The position numbers and the translations under genes were made by a program. A stretch of 64,000 bases of DNA from JAVVHH01 sp963848035 (lineage in GTDB: Bacteria > Pseudomonadota > Alphaproteobacteria > Acetobacterales > Acetobacteraceae), in contig CAWKCD010000003.1 of the NCBI GenBank assembly GCA_963848035.1, positions 1 through 64,000 on the forward strand, read 5' to 3'. Shown piece by piece: positions 1-7,936 of the stretch (the first letter of the stretch is position 1; each line of letters starts with the position of its first letter). Below the pieces are notes generated by a model. The model ran no database searches and was not told the origin of the DNA. It saw only the letters and a list, made by a program, of their open reading frames with translations.

Positions 1-1091
1 CCTTCGTCGACGCCGTCCGCACATCCGCCAAGGCGCTCCGCCTCAGCGACCCCGCCGGCCGCAGCTTCGCCATCGGGATCACCGACCTCGACGGCCTGCT
101 CGCCGAACTCGGCCTCGACTACGAGAGCCCCGACGCCCGCGACCTCGCCGCCAACCTCGCCGCCATCGTCCGCGGCGTCGCCGACGTCGCCCTCGCCGGC
201 GAACAGCCCGACCTGCTCTCCCGCCTGCCCACCTGGCCCGTGCCGCCCCCGCTCCGCCTGCTCCCCGAGCTTGCCAAGGCCGCCCGCAAGGCCCGCGCCG
301 AAGCCCTGCAAGGCTCCGCCGCCCTGCCCAGCACCGCCATCCTCCATCCCGGCCCGGCCGACGCCCTGCTCGGCGCCGAGACCTGCGGCATCGCGCCCGC
401 CTTCGCCGCCGTCGACGAACACGGCCAACTCACCCGCGCCGCCCGCGCCCGCCTCGCTTCCGCCGGGCTCTCGGCCGAGACCGCGCTCGCCCGCATCCTG
501 GTCGGCGAGACTCTGCTGGCCCCCGCCAGCCTCCAATCGCACCAATCCATGCACGACACCGTCGCGCCCTATCTGCACGCCATGCCGCCGCGCCCCATGA
601 TCGGCGCCGTCCCCGCCCAGCCGCCGCGCCGCCGCGACCTCCCGTCCCGCCGCCGCGGCTACACCCAGAAGGCCGCCATCGGCGGCCACCGCATCTTCGT
701 CCGCACCGAGGAATACGCCGACGGCACGCTCGGCGAACTCCACGTCTCGCTGCCCCGCGAAAGCTCTGTCGTCCGCCACATGATGGACAGCGTCGCTGCC
801 GCCGTCAGCCTCGGCCTGCAGCACGGCGTCCCGCTCGAGGACTACGTCCACGCCTTCACCCTGACCCGCTTCGGCCCCGCCGGCTCCGTCGAGGGCGACG
901 CCGACATCGCCCACGCCACCTCGATCCTCGACTACGTCTTCCGCCACCTGGCCCTGAACTATCTCGGCGGCTGCGACGTGCCCGAGGGCATCCCCGACGC
1001 GCAGCCCGACCCGCTGCCGCTGCTCCCGCTCGACCTCCCCACCCAGATGCGCGCCCGCAAGCCCGGCCTGCGCCTCGTCTCCAACGGATAG
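1..1091 (+). CDS. nrdJ: Vitamin B12-dependent (class II) ribonucleotide reductase, C-terminal part
   Basis: Only the last ~363 residues lie in the window; the frame is open from base 3 and the start is upstream. Class II reductases make deoxyribonucleotides using adenosylcobalamin. The end of the barrel is visible (GITDLDGLLAELGL, a stretch typical of the family), followed by a TSCPD domain from about base 655 with RRGYTQKAAIGG, IFVRTEEYADGTLGE, a GVPLEDYVHAFTLTRF-like segment and TSILDYVFRHLALNYLG. No CxxC zinc tail follows, so this is the compact form. RidA follows 8 bp downstream on the same strand. Family identity is firm; the catalytic cysteines are outside the window. Confidence 0.88.
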   Translation, partial: FVDAVRTSAKALRLSDPAGRSFAIGITDLDGLLAELGLDYESPDARDLAANLAAIVRGVADVALAGEQPDLLSRLPTWPVPPPLRLLPELAKAARKARAEALQGSAALPSTAILHPGPADALLGAETCGIAPAFAAVDEHGQLTRAARARLASAGLSAETALARILVGETLLAPASLQSHQSMHDTVAPYLHAMPPRPMIGAVPAQPPRRRDLPSRRRGYTQKAAIGGHRIFVRTEEYADGTLGELHVSLPRESSVVRHMMDSVAAAVSLGLQHGVPLEDYVHAFTLTRFGPAGSVEGDADIAHATSILDYVFRHLALNYLGGCDVPEGIPDAQPDPLPLLPLDLPTQMRARKPGLRLVSNG

Positions 1092-1099
1092 GACCGATC

Positions 1100-1573
1100 A
1101 TGTCCGGTAAAATCGACGCCCGCCTGAAGGAACTCGGCATCGACCTGCCCAGCGCCATGCCCCCGGTCGCCAACTACGTCCCCTACGTCGCCACCGGCGC
1201 CCTGGTGGTCGTCTCCGGCCAGGTCCCCGCCGTGAACGGCAAGATCGCCATCACCGGCAAAGTAGGGGAGGGGGTCTCGATCGAGGAAGGCCAGCGCGCC
1301 GCCCGCCTCTGCCTGATGAACGTCCTCACCCATCTCCGCACCGCCTGCGCCGGCGATCTCGACCGCGTCGTCCGCGTCGTCCGCCTCGGCGGCTTCATCG
1401 CCTCGCCCCCGGCCTTCACCGACCACGCCAAAGTCATGAACGGCGCCTCCGACCTCGCCGTCGAGATCTTCGGCGAAGCCGGCCGCCACGCCCGCACCAC
1501 GATCGGCGTGCCCGCCCTCCCGCTCGACGCCGCCGTCGAGGTCGAAGGCCTGTTCGAGATCGCCCCGGGCTGA
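1100..1573 (+). CDS. RidA/YjgF-family protein (long form)
   Basis: A 157-residue member of the RidA/YjgF/UK114 family, whose best-known members hydrolyse reactive enamine/imine intermediates from PLP enzymes. The sequence has the family's barrel pattern: VVVSGQVPAVNGKIAITGKVG near residue 38, RAARLCLMNVLTHLR, a VVRLGGFIASPPAFTDHAKVMNGAS segment and a C-terminal TTIGVPALPLDAAVEVEG. The long form belongs to a subfamily distinct from 130-residue RidA, so deaminase activity is inferred only. AGGA six bases before the ATG supports the start. It sits close behind the reductase gene and may be cotranscribed. Confidence 0.9.
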   Translation: MSGKIDARLKELGIDLPSAMPPVANYVPYVATGALVVVSGQVPAVNGKIAITGKVGEGVSIEEGQRAARLCLMNVLTHLRTACAGDLDRVVRVVRLGGFIASPPAFTDHAKVMNGASDLAVEIFGEAGRHARTTIGVPALPLDAAVEVEGLFEIAPG

Positions 1574-1584
1574 CCCGGACGCCG

Positions 1585-2379
1585 CTACGGCAGCGTCCCG
1601 GTCTTCACCACGACCCGTCCCGTCTGATCGATCCGCTGCAGCAGCACCGGAAGCCGGTTGTCCGCGATGTATTCGTCGACCGCCTTCCGCGCGCCTTCCC
1701 AGCCGCCGTAATCGTCGATGATCAACACGCCGCCCACCGACAGCCGCGGATATAGGTGGATCAGCTCGTGCCGGGTCGACTCGTACCAATCCGTGTCGAG
1801 CCGCAGGATCGAGATCGCCCCAGGCGCTTCGCCCGGCAGCGTGTCCTCGACCCGCCCCTTGACGAAGTGCAGCCGCTCCGCCGGATAACCGGTCAGCGCC
1901 AAGTTGGCGCGCACGTCGTCGAGCGGTGCGTTGGCCCAGATCAGGTCCGAAGCCTTGGCGTTCTCGAGGATCGTCGACGCCTGCGCGCCGTCTTCCGCGC
2001 GCCGGTCGAACTCGCTGGGCGGCGTCATGCCCTCGAACGTATCGAACAGGTAAAGCTCGCGCGACCGGTCGCGCTCGCCCAGCAACGTCATCGCCGCCGC
2101 CATCGTGCTGCCGCCCTTCCAGACGCCGCACTCCACGATGTCGCCGGGGATCTTGCTCCGCGCGACGTAGCGCACCGCATGGCAGAGCGCCGACACCCGC
2201 TCCCGGCTCGTCAAAGTGAACGGACGAACCTTCTCGATGATTTGTTCGACCCACGGCTCCACATCGTAGAACATCGTTCGCCAATGTGCCGTTTCTTCAG
2301 TCCCGACCCGGTTGATCTCGAATCCGGTGGGCTGCAGAGCGCGGTTCAAATTGCGACGTACCAGTGCTTTGACTGACAT
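1585..2379 (-). CDS. TylF/MycF-family O-methyltransferase
   Basis: A SAM-dependent class I methyltransferase of the macrocin O-methyltransferase (TylF) type, which methylates sugar hydroxyls in natural products or surface glycans. Visible motifs are IVECGVWKGGSTMAAA (SAM-binding loop), LYLFDTFEGMTPP, LRLDTDWYESTRHELIHLYP and GGVLIIDDYGGWEGARKAVDEY, including the Asp pair that binds metal in this family. The ATG at 2379 is preferred over 2388 because GGGGAG lies 9 bases before it and touches the other ATG. The gene stands alone between convergent and divergent neighbours; its substrate is unknown. Confidence 0.85.
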   Translation of the reverse strand: MSVKALVRRNLNRALQPTGFEINRVGTEETAHWRTMFYDVEPWVEQIIEKVRPFTLTSRERVSALCHAVRYVARSKIPGDIVECGVWKGGSTMAAAMTLLGERDRSRELYLFDTFEGMTPPSEFDRRAEDGAQASTILENAKASDLIWANAPLDDVRANLALTGYPAERLHFVKGRVEDTLPGEAPGAISILRLDTDWYESTRHELIHLYPRLSVGGVLIIDDYGGWEGARKAVDEYIADNRLPVLLQRIDQTGRVVVKTGTLP

Positions 2380-2645
2380 CTGAGTCATCTCCCCGCTGAT
2401 ATCGTATTTTATCGTGTCAGGAAGTCACCGAATACTAACAATAACTTCATCAGCGAACCCGCAACTACCGGCGCGGGTCAGCGCAGCGCGCCCCACCAAG
2501 GACGATCGCCGAGCCAAAGCAAGCGCGCTTCGATGACACTTGGCCCGACCGACCGCCTCGGATCGCCCCGGCGCCCCCACCATTCCAGTTGCCCTGCCTC
2601 GCCGCTCCGGAGCACACTCCCAACTCCCTCATGCGGTTCTGGCCC

Positions 2646-2712
2646 AAACCTTCGCATCCCAAACCTTCGTACCCGCGACCATCGCACCCGCGACTTTCGC
2701 GCCCGCAGCAAC
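2646..2712. repeat. Short imperfect tandem repeat (~15 bp units)
   Basis: Four imperfect units of about 15 bp follow one another (AACCTTCGCATCCC, AACCTTCGTACCCGCG, ACCATCGCACCCGCG, ACTTTCGCGCCCGC). They lie in the 350-bp stretch between the start of the TylF-like gene and the GNAT gene. If the GNAT frame were read from base 2589, they would encode a Pro-Lys/Arg-Pro-Ser pentapeptide repeat. The rest of 2380-2645 shows no clear gene or terminator. Confidence 0.5.
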
Positions 2713-2729
2713 GCCCCATATCGCCACTC

Positions 2730-3893
2730 ATGCCCGACGGGATGCCCGCCTTCACGCTGACCCTCCACCAACGGATCGCCGACATCCCGGCCGCCGAATG
2801 GGACGCTTGCGCCGCCGCCACCGCGGGCGGCATCAACCCCTTCGTCAGCCACGCCTTCCTCTCGGCTCTCGAGGATTCAGGCTCCGCCAACGACCGCACC
2901 GGCTGGCTCCCGCAGCACGCCGCCCTCAGCGACGGCGAACGCATCGTCGCCGTCGCCCCGATGTACGCGAAGTCCCACAGCTACGGCGAATACGTCTTCG
3001 ACCATGGCTGGGCCCACGCCTTCGAGCGCGCCGGCGGCGACTACTACCCCAAGCTCCAGGTCGCCGTGCCCTTCAGCCCGGTCCCCGGCCCCCGCCTCAT
3101 GGTCCGCCCCGGCATCCCGATCGAGGCCATGGGCCAGGCCCTCGCCCAGGCCTGCCGCCAGCTCGAACTCTCCTCAGTCCACGCCACTTTCTGCACCGAG
3201 ACCGAGTGGAACGCCCTGGCCCGCGCCGGCTGGCTGCAGCGCCAAGGCAAGCAATTCCACTGGGAAAACAACGGCTACGAGAACTTCGACCACTTCCTCT
3301 CGGCGCTCAATGCCAGGAAGCGCAAGAGCATCAAGCGCGAACGCCGCGACGCCAACGCCTCGGGGCTGACCTACCTCACGCTGCGCGGCGACGACATCAA
3401 GAAGCGCCATTGGGACGCGTTCTACGGCTTCTACACCTCGACCGTGGACCGCAAATGGGGCAGCGCCTATCTCACCCGCGCCTTCTTCCCCCTGCTCTCG
3501 GAACGCCTCGGCGACCGCGTCGTCCTGATGATGGCCGAGAACGACGGCCGCCTCGTCGCCGGCGCCCTCAACCTGCTCGGCGACGAAGCCCTCTACGGCC
3601 GCAACTGGGGCTGCCGCGGCGACTGGCCCTTCCTGCATTTCGAGCTCTGCTACTACCGCGCCATCGACTTCGCCATCGAACACAAGGTCAGCCGCGTCGA
3701 AGCCGGCGCCCAGGGCGAGCACAAGATCCAGCGCGGCTACCTCCCCAAGCCCACCTTCTCCGCCCATTGGGTCGAACACGAGGGCCTGCGCGACGCCATC
3801 GGCTCCTTCCTCGTCCAGGAACGCCGCGCCGTTCAGCGCGAGATGGAAGCCCTCGCCGAATTCTCGCCGTTCAAGCGGGAAGGGGAGTCCTGA
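2730..3893 (+). CDS. GNAT-fold peptidogalycan-biosynthesis-like protein (DUF482/COG3146)
   Basis: A 387-residue member of the COG3146/DUF482 family, a double-GNAT fold protein related to FemX-like acyltransferases; no reaction is established. Typical features are an early AAEWDACAAATAGG-type segment, AVAPMYAKSHSYGEYVFDHGWAHAFER, RKRKSIKRERRDA, WGSAYLTRAFF and a C-terminal GAQGEHKIQRGYLP motif. The ATG at 2730 matches the usual family start; the frame is open back to 2589 through a proline-rich repeat that may or may not be translated. The 3' end overlaps the convergent MBL gene by 23 bp. Confidence 0.85.
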   Translation: MPDGMPAFTLTLHQRIADIPAAEWDACAAATAGGINPFVSHAFLSALEDSGSANDRTGWLPQHAALSDGERIVAVAPMYAKSHSYGEYVFDHGWAHAFERAGGDYYPKLQVAVPFSPVPGPRLMVRPGIPIEAMGQALAQACRQLELSSVHATFCTETEWNALARAGWLQRQGKQFHWENNGYENFDHFLSALNARKRKSIKRERRDANASGLTYLTLRGDDIKKRHWDAFYGFYTSTVDRKWGSAYLTRAFFPLLSERLGDRVVLMMAENDGRLVAGALNLLGDEALYGRNWGCRGDWPFLHFELCYYRAIDFAIEHKVSRVEAGAQGEHKIQRGYLPKPTFSAHWVEHEGLRDAIGSFLVQERRAVQREMEALAEFSPFKREGES

Positions 3894-4794
3894 CCGACCA
3901 GCCCGGCGGCGCCACCCGGTAACCCGCCCGCGCCCGCAGCACGCCGCCCTGCCAATACGCCGCATCGGCCCGCACCATCTCCCGCAGCAGCGGCTGCACG
4001 AAATTCGCCGGCGCAACCCCGAACACGATCCGCGCATGGTCCCGGAACCACGGCCACCCCAGCAGCGCGTCCGCGACCGCGTCCTCCGCCAGCCCATCCT
4101 CCAGCATCAGCGCATGCGCGAAGATCCGCTTGCACGCATGCCACCCGATCGCCTCGGGATCCCGCCGCCAACCCTCGACCCGGCGCCGCGCCCGCCCCAA
4201 CGCCCCCGCCATGTCCGTCACCGCCGGCCCGTGCCCGGAATACCCCACAATCGCCCCCAGCCCGGCGATCCGCTCCAGTGTCGCCGCACTCTGATCCAGC
4301 GCCGCCGGCCGCAACGGGCTCAACCAACCCACATCCGCATGATGCAGCGCATCCCCCAACACCACGATCCCCGCCTCCGCGCAGAACAGGCTGAGATGCC
4401 CCTCGGTATGCCCCGGCGTCGCGATGACCCGCCAATCGCCAGCTCCCGTCTCCACCACATCCCCATCGTCCAGACTGCGGTCCACCCGATACCGCTCGAT
4501 CGGCTGCCGCAGCCACGCCGCCTCGCAAGCCGCCGGATCCCCCTGGTTGACCAGCCCCGCCTCGATCCCGCTCGCCGCGATCGGCGCCCCGAACCGGTCC
4601 TGCACCGCCCGGTTGCCCCCGACATGGTCGCTGTGGAAATGCGTGTTCACGATCAGCGCCGGCGGCGTCGCCGCCAGCAGCTTCAACAGCAGGTCCGCAT
4701 CCGACCCGAACCCCGTATCCACCAGCACCGGCCGAGGCCCCGTCAGCAGCACGCCATTCGCGCTCGGATAATCCCGTTCGATGAACCTGATCAC
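3871..4794 (-). CDS. MBL-fold metallo-hydrolase
   Basis: A 307-residue metallo-beta-lactamase-fold hydrolase, likely cytoplasmic. The zinc-binding signature NTHFHSDHVGGN is near residue 52, followed by TPGHTEGHLS and VVLGDALHHADVGW (third metal ligands) and GYSGHGP. The C-terminal ~90 residues form a helical, winged-helix-like extension seen in lactonase- and RNase-like MBL proteins. No substrate can be assigned. It starts at ATG 4794, 41 bp from the divergent DUF2075 gene, so the two share a short promoter region. Confidence 0.88.
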   Translation of the reverse strand: MIRFIERDYPSANGVLLTGPRPVLVDTGFGSDADLLLKLLAATPPALIVNTHFHSDHVGGNRAVQDRFGAPIAASGIEAGLVNQGDPAACEAAWLRQPIERYRVDRSLDDGDVVETGAGDWRVIATPGHTEGHLSLFCAEAGIVVLGDALHHADVGWLSPLRPAALDQSAATLERIAGLGAIVGYSGHGPAVTDMAGALGRARRRVEGWRRDPEAIGWHACKRIFAHALMLEDGLAEDAVADALLGWPWFRDHARIVFGVAPANFVQPLLREMVRADAAYWQGGVLRARAGYRVAPPGWSVRTPLPA

Positions 4795-4835
4795 TTCTAA
4801 CCCTTCTCTAACCTTTCCCGCCTAGGCTCTTCCCC

Positions 4836-6719
4836 ATGCCTCTCCCCGCCGCCTGGAGCGGGAGCGCGGCCGGGTTCCTAGCGTTACCGCCAAAATTCCG
4901 TCTCGACGACAGCCTGACCCCGCTCATCGCCCTCCTCCAAGACACGATCCGCCGCGCCCCCGCCGCGCGCACCGCCTGGGTCGTGCTCGACTGGCGCCTG
5001 CTCCGCCATCGCCGCCGTCTCGACGCCGTCCTGGTCACCGACCGCGCCATCCTGGCGATCCAGCACCGCCCCACCGCCAAGACCTTCACGTCCGCCGACC
5101 GCCAAGCCGCTGAAGACGCCGCCCTAGACCTCGCCGACTTCCACCAGGCCAGCCGCGACGTCCCGATCCTCCCCATCCTCCTCATCCCCAACGGCGCCCG
5201 CCCGACCCAGCAATCCCCGCTCCCCTTGGCCGGCGCCGCCGCCACGCTCGACGCCACCCGCCTGACCCTCCCCGCCATCCTCGCCCAAACCGCCCGCTTC
5301 CCCCCGCTGGACCTGAACGGCGAGGCCTGGTCCGCCGCCCCCTACGCCCCCGTCCCCGGCCTGCTCGACGCCGCCAGCATGCTCTACGCCCATCACGGCG
5401 TCAGCCGCCTCCGCCTCTCCAACGCCGCCCCCGAAGCCCTCCGCCGCACCCAAGCCGCGCTCGCGGAAGCCATCGGACAAGCCCGCACGCAAACGAGCAA
5501 AACCGTGATCTTCCTCACCGGCGCCCCCGGCGCCGGGAAAACCCTCTGCGGCCTAGACCTCGCCTTCGCCCAAGGCGGATCCGCCGCCTTCCTCACCGGC
5601 AACCCAGCCCTCGTCCACGTCCTCCGCCACGCCCTGATCCGCGACTCCGACCTCGCCCCCCGCGCCGCCGAACGCCGCATCGCCGCCGTGATCCAATCCC
5701 TCCCGCACTTCCGCGACCACCACCTCGCCAGCCGAGCCCCACCTCCCGAACCCATCCTCGTCATCGACGAAGCCCAGCGCTGCTGGTCCGCCGGCTACGC
5801 CACCCGCAAGACCCGCAACCGCCAGATCCCCCTGACCAACTCCGAACCCGGCCACCTGCTCGACATCATGGCCCGCCGCGACGGCCCCGCGATCCTCGTC
5901 TGCCTGCTCGGCGGCGGCCAGGAGATCCATGACGGGGAAGGGGGCCTCCAAGCCTGGGGCCAAGCCCTGCAATCCCGCCCCGACTGGACCGTCCTCGCCC
6001 CGCCCAACACCACCACCGACCCCCGCCAGCACCTCCCACCCCTCCCCAACCTCCGCCTCACCCCCGACCTCCACCTCGGCGCCCCCATCCGCGCCATCCG
6101 TGCCCCCACCGCCACCACATGGGTCGACGCCGTCCTCGCCGACGCCCCCAACGAAGCCGCCCGGATCGCCCGGCACGGCATCCCGTTCCGCCTCACCCGA
6201 TCGCTCGCCGCTCTCCGCGCCGCGCTCCGACCCGGCGCCGGCCGCACCGCCGGCCTCCTCGCCAGCTCCACCGCCCGCCGCCTCCGCGCCGAAGGCCTCG
6301 GCGCCGTCCTCCCCCACCAGGACGACGACGCCGTCTCCCGCTGGTTCCTCGACCGCTGGCCCGACATCCGCAGCTCGGACGCGCTCGAGGTCGTCGCCAC
6401 CGAATTCGCCGTCCAAGGCCTCGAACTCGACCGCGCCGGCCTCTGCTGGGACGCCGACCTCATCCGCGGCGCTACCAGCTGGCAAGCCCGCCGCTTCCGC
6501 GCCACCGCCTGGACCCACGCCAACACCGAAGCCACCGCCAACCGCCTCAACGCCTACCGCGTCCTCCTCACCCGCGCCCGCCACGGCACCATCATCTGGA
6601 TCCCCGAAGGCTCGCCCCACGACCCCACCAGGCATCCCGCCACCTACGACGCGATCGCCGCCTACCTCCAAGCCTGCGGCGCCCCCGCTCTATCAGCCAC
6701 CGCGCCGGCAGGCTGGTGA
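4836..6719 (+). CDS. DUF2075-family ATPase/helicase-like protein
   Basis: A 627-residue superfamily-1-like P-loop protein of the DUF2075 family. The N-terminal ~200 residues resemble the PD-(D/E)xK-like domain of relatives (RLDAVLVTDRAILAIQHRP), but the expected E-x-K looks replaced by Q-H-R. The ATPase follows with Walker A GAPGAGKTLCGLD near residue 231, Walker B ILVIDEAQRCW near 308, a GGGQEIHDGEGG sensor region, TEFAVQGLELDRAGLCWD and the terminal RVLLTRARHGTIIWIP arginine motif. The family is often found in mobile or defence settings, but nothing beside it here proves that role. The stop codon lies inside the left arm of repeat R1-A. Confidence 0.82.
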   Translation: MPLPAAWSGSAAGFLALPPKFRLDDSLTPLIALLQDTIRRAPAARTAWVVLDWRLLRHRRRLDAVLVTDRAILAIQHRPTAKTFTSADRQAAEDAALDLADFHQASRDVPILPILLIPNGARPTQQSPLPLAGAAATLDATRLTLPAILAQTARFPPLDLNGEAWSAAPYAPVPGLLDAASMLYAHHGVSRLRLSNAAPEALRRTQAALAEAIGQARTQTSKTVIFLTGAPGAGKTLCGLDLAFAQGGSAAFLTGNPALVHVLRHALIRDSDLAPRAAERRIAAVIQSLPHFRDHHLASRAPPPEPILVIDEAQRCWSAGYATRKTRNRQIPLTNSEPGHLLDIMARRDGPAILVCLLGGGQEIHDGEGGLQAWGQALQSRPDWTVLAPPNTTTDPRQHLPPLPNLRLTPDLHLGAPIRAIRAPTATTWVDAVLADAPNEAARIARHGIPFRLTRSLAALRAALRPGAGRTAGLLASSTARRLRAEGLGAVLPHQDDDAVSRWFLDRWPDIRSSDALEVVATEFAVQGLELDRAGLCWDADLIRGATSWQARRFRATAWTHANTEATANRLNAYRVLLTRARHGTIIWIPEGSPHDPTRHPATYDAIAAYLQACGAPALSATAPAGW

Positions 6720-6849
6720 AAAACCTCGATGGTGAGCCAGCTGGCGGTGATGTCCGAGCATCGAAGCGCAGCGACCGTTGAGATCGTCAGCATCGAAGCG
6801 CAGGAGATCGCCGCCAGATGGCCGACAGCAAGGATTTTTCATCAGCGAC
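6704..6849. repeat. R1 structured repeat, copy A
   Basis: First of two tandem copies (146 bp unit). The left arm GGCTGGTGAAAAACCTCG contains the stop of the upstream ATPase gene; the right arm (6829-6846, AGGATTTTTCATCAGC) is its imperfect inverse. The core carries the family signature GAGCATCGAAGCGCAGCG...CAGCATCGAAGCGCAGGAG. No reading frame of its own. Related copies lie at 6850, 37501, 37580 and 51448. Confidence 0.85.
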
Positions 6850-6996
6850 GCCGGCAGGCTGGTGAAAAACCTCGATGGTTAGCCAGCTGGCGGTGATGTC
6901 CGAGCATCGAAGCGCAGCGGCCGTTGAGGTCGTGAGCATCGAAGCGCAGGAGATCGCCGTCAGATGGCCGCCAGCGAGGATTTTTCACCAGCCTGC
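6850..6996. repeat. R1 structured repeat, copy B
   Basis: Second tandem copy, about 90% identical to copy A. Outer arms are GCAGGCTGGTGAAAAACCTC (from 6854) and its near-perfect inverse GAGGATTTTTCACCAGCCTG (6976-6995), with one bulged base. Inside, a second stem pairs GCGGTGATGTCC with GGAGATCGCC, and the centre is GCGGCCGTTGAGGTCGT. The copy ends just before the EEP-family gene, so it could act as a terminator for the ATPase gene or as a structured leader. Confidence 0.85.
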
Positions 6997-7051
6997 TAGA
7001 CGCGGCCCCCGCACTCTCCGAGGATGCGCCGCCTCCGGAGCCCGCCCTGAT

Positions 7052-7900
7052 TTGATCCGCGTCCTCCTCACGCTCCTCCTCCTCGCCGGCCCCGCCGCGG
7101 CGCGCGACCTCAAGGTCGCCACCTGGAACCTCGAATGGCTCACCCTCAAGCCCGCCGGCGACCCCGCGCTGCCCGACGGCGTCGTCCCCAAGCGCCCCGA
7201 GGACCGCGCCCTCCTGCGCCGCTACGCCCTGGCGCTCGACGCCGACATCGTCGCCGTCGAGGAGGTCGACGGCCCCGAAGTCCTCGCCGACATCTTCCCG
7301 CCCGACCGCTACGCCCTGTTCTTCACCCACGACCACGTCACCCAGCGCGTCGGCTTCGCCGTCCGCCGCGGCATCGACGCCCACCAGAACCCCGACCTGG
7401 TCGCCCTCGACGTCCAGCCCGACGCTCCCTTCCGCCTGCGCAGCGGCGTCGACCTCACGCTCGACTTCCCCGCGGCCAAGCTCCGCTTCCTCGGGATCCA
7501 CCTCAAATCCGGCTGCAACGCCGCCCCGCTGCTCAATTCGGGCCGCATCTGCGACACGCTCCGCCGCCAGATCGCCCCGCTCCAGGGCTGGATCGCCCAG
7601 CGTCGCGAGGAGGGCGCGCCCTTCCTCGTCCTCGGCGATTTCAACCGCCGCATGGACGGACCCGACGAGCTCGCCGCCGCCCTCCAGGCCACCGCCCCCC
7701 TGATCCGCGCCACCGCCGGCCATGCCTCCCCCTGCTGGGGCGGCAATTCCTTCATCGACCATATCTTTTTAGGCGGGGCTGCCCGTGGCTGGATGCTGCC
7801 GGACTCAATGCGCGTGATGGTGTATCGCGAAGGCGCTGACGCAATGGAGCGGCTCTCCGACCATTGCCCGGTCTCGGTGAAGCTTCGTCTTCCGGAGTAG
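7052..7900 (+). CDS. Secreted endonuclease/exonuclease/phosphatase-family protein
   Basis: An EEP-superfamily hydrolase (DNase I / sphingomyelinase fold) with an N-terminal signal peptide (LLTLLLLAGPAAAR). Motifs: VATWNLEWL (metal-binding Asn), IVAVEEVDGPEVL (metal-binding Glu), FLGIHLKSGCN, FLVLGDFNRRMD and a C-terminal FIDHIFL...RLSDHCPVSVKL with the catalytic Asp-His. Substrate could be nucleic acid or a phosphodiester; the fold does not decide. The TTG at 7052 is chosen because the hydrophobic signal follows at once and CCGGAG lies 11 bases upstream; an ATG start would fall inside repeat R1-B. Codon use becomes less GC-biased in the last ~130 bp. Confidence 0.83.
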   Translation: MIRVLLTLLLLAGPAAARDLKVATWNLEWLTLKPAGDPALPDGVVPKRPEDRALLRRYALALDADIVAVEEVDGPEVLADIFPPDRYALFFTHDHVTQRVGFAVRRGIDAHQNPDLVALDVQPDAPFRLRSGVDLTLDFPAAKLRFLGIHLKSGCNAAPLLNSGRICDTLRRQIAPLQGWIAQRREEGAPFLVLGDFNRRMDGPDELAAALQATAPLIRATAGHASPCWGGNSFIDHIFLGGAARGWMLPDSMRVMVYREGADAMERLSDHCPVSVKLRLPE

Positions 7901-7936
7901 CCCCACGACAACTCCCGGAGTTAGAAGGACATGCCC

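Noticed and set aside
5553..6671. Gly/Val/Glu-rich minus-strand frame of 372 codons opposite the DUF2075 gene
   Set aside because: Composition is typical of antisense translation of GC-rich DNA; the plus-strand frame carries Walker motifs.
6704..6996. Tandem repeats considered as a CRISPR array
   Set aside because: There are only two units of ~146 bp, with internal palindromes and no short repeat-spacer alternation, and no cas genes are present.
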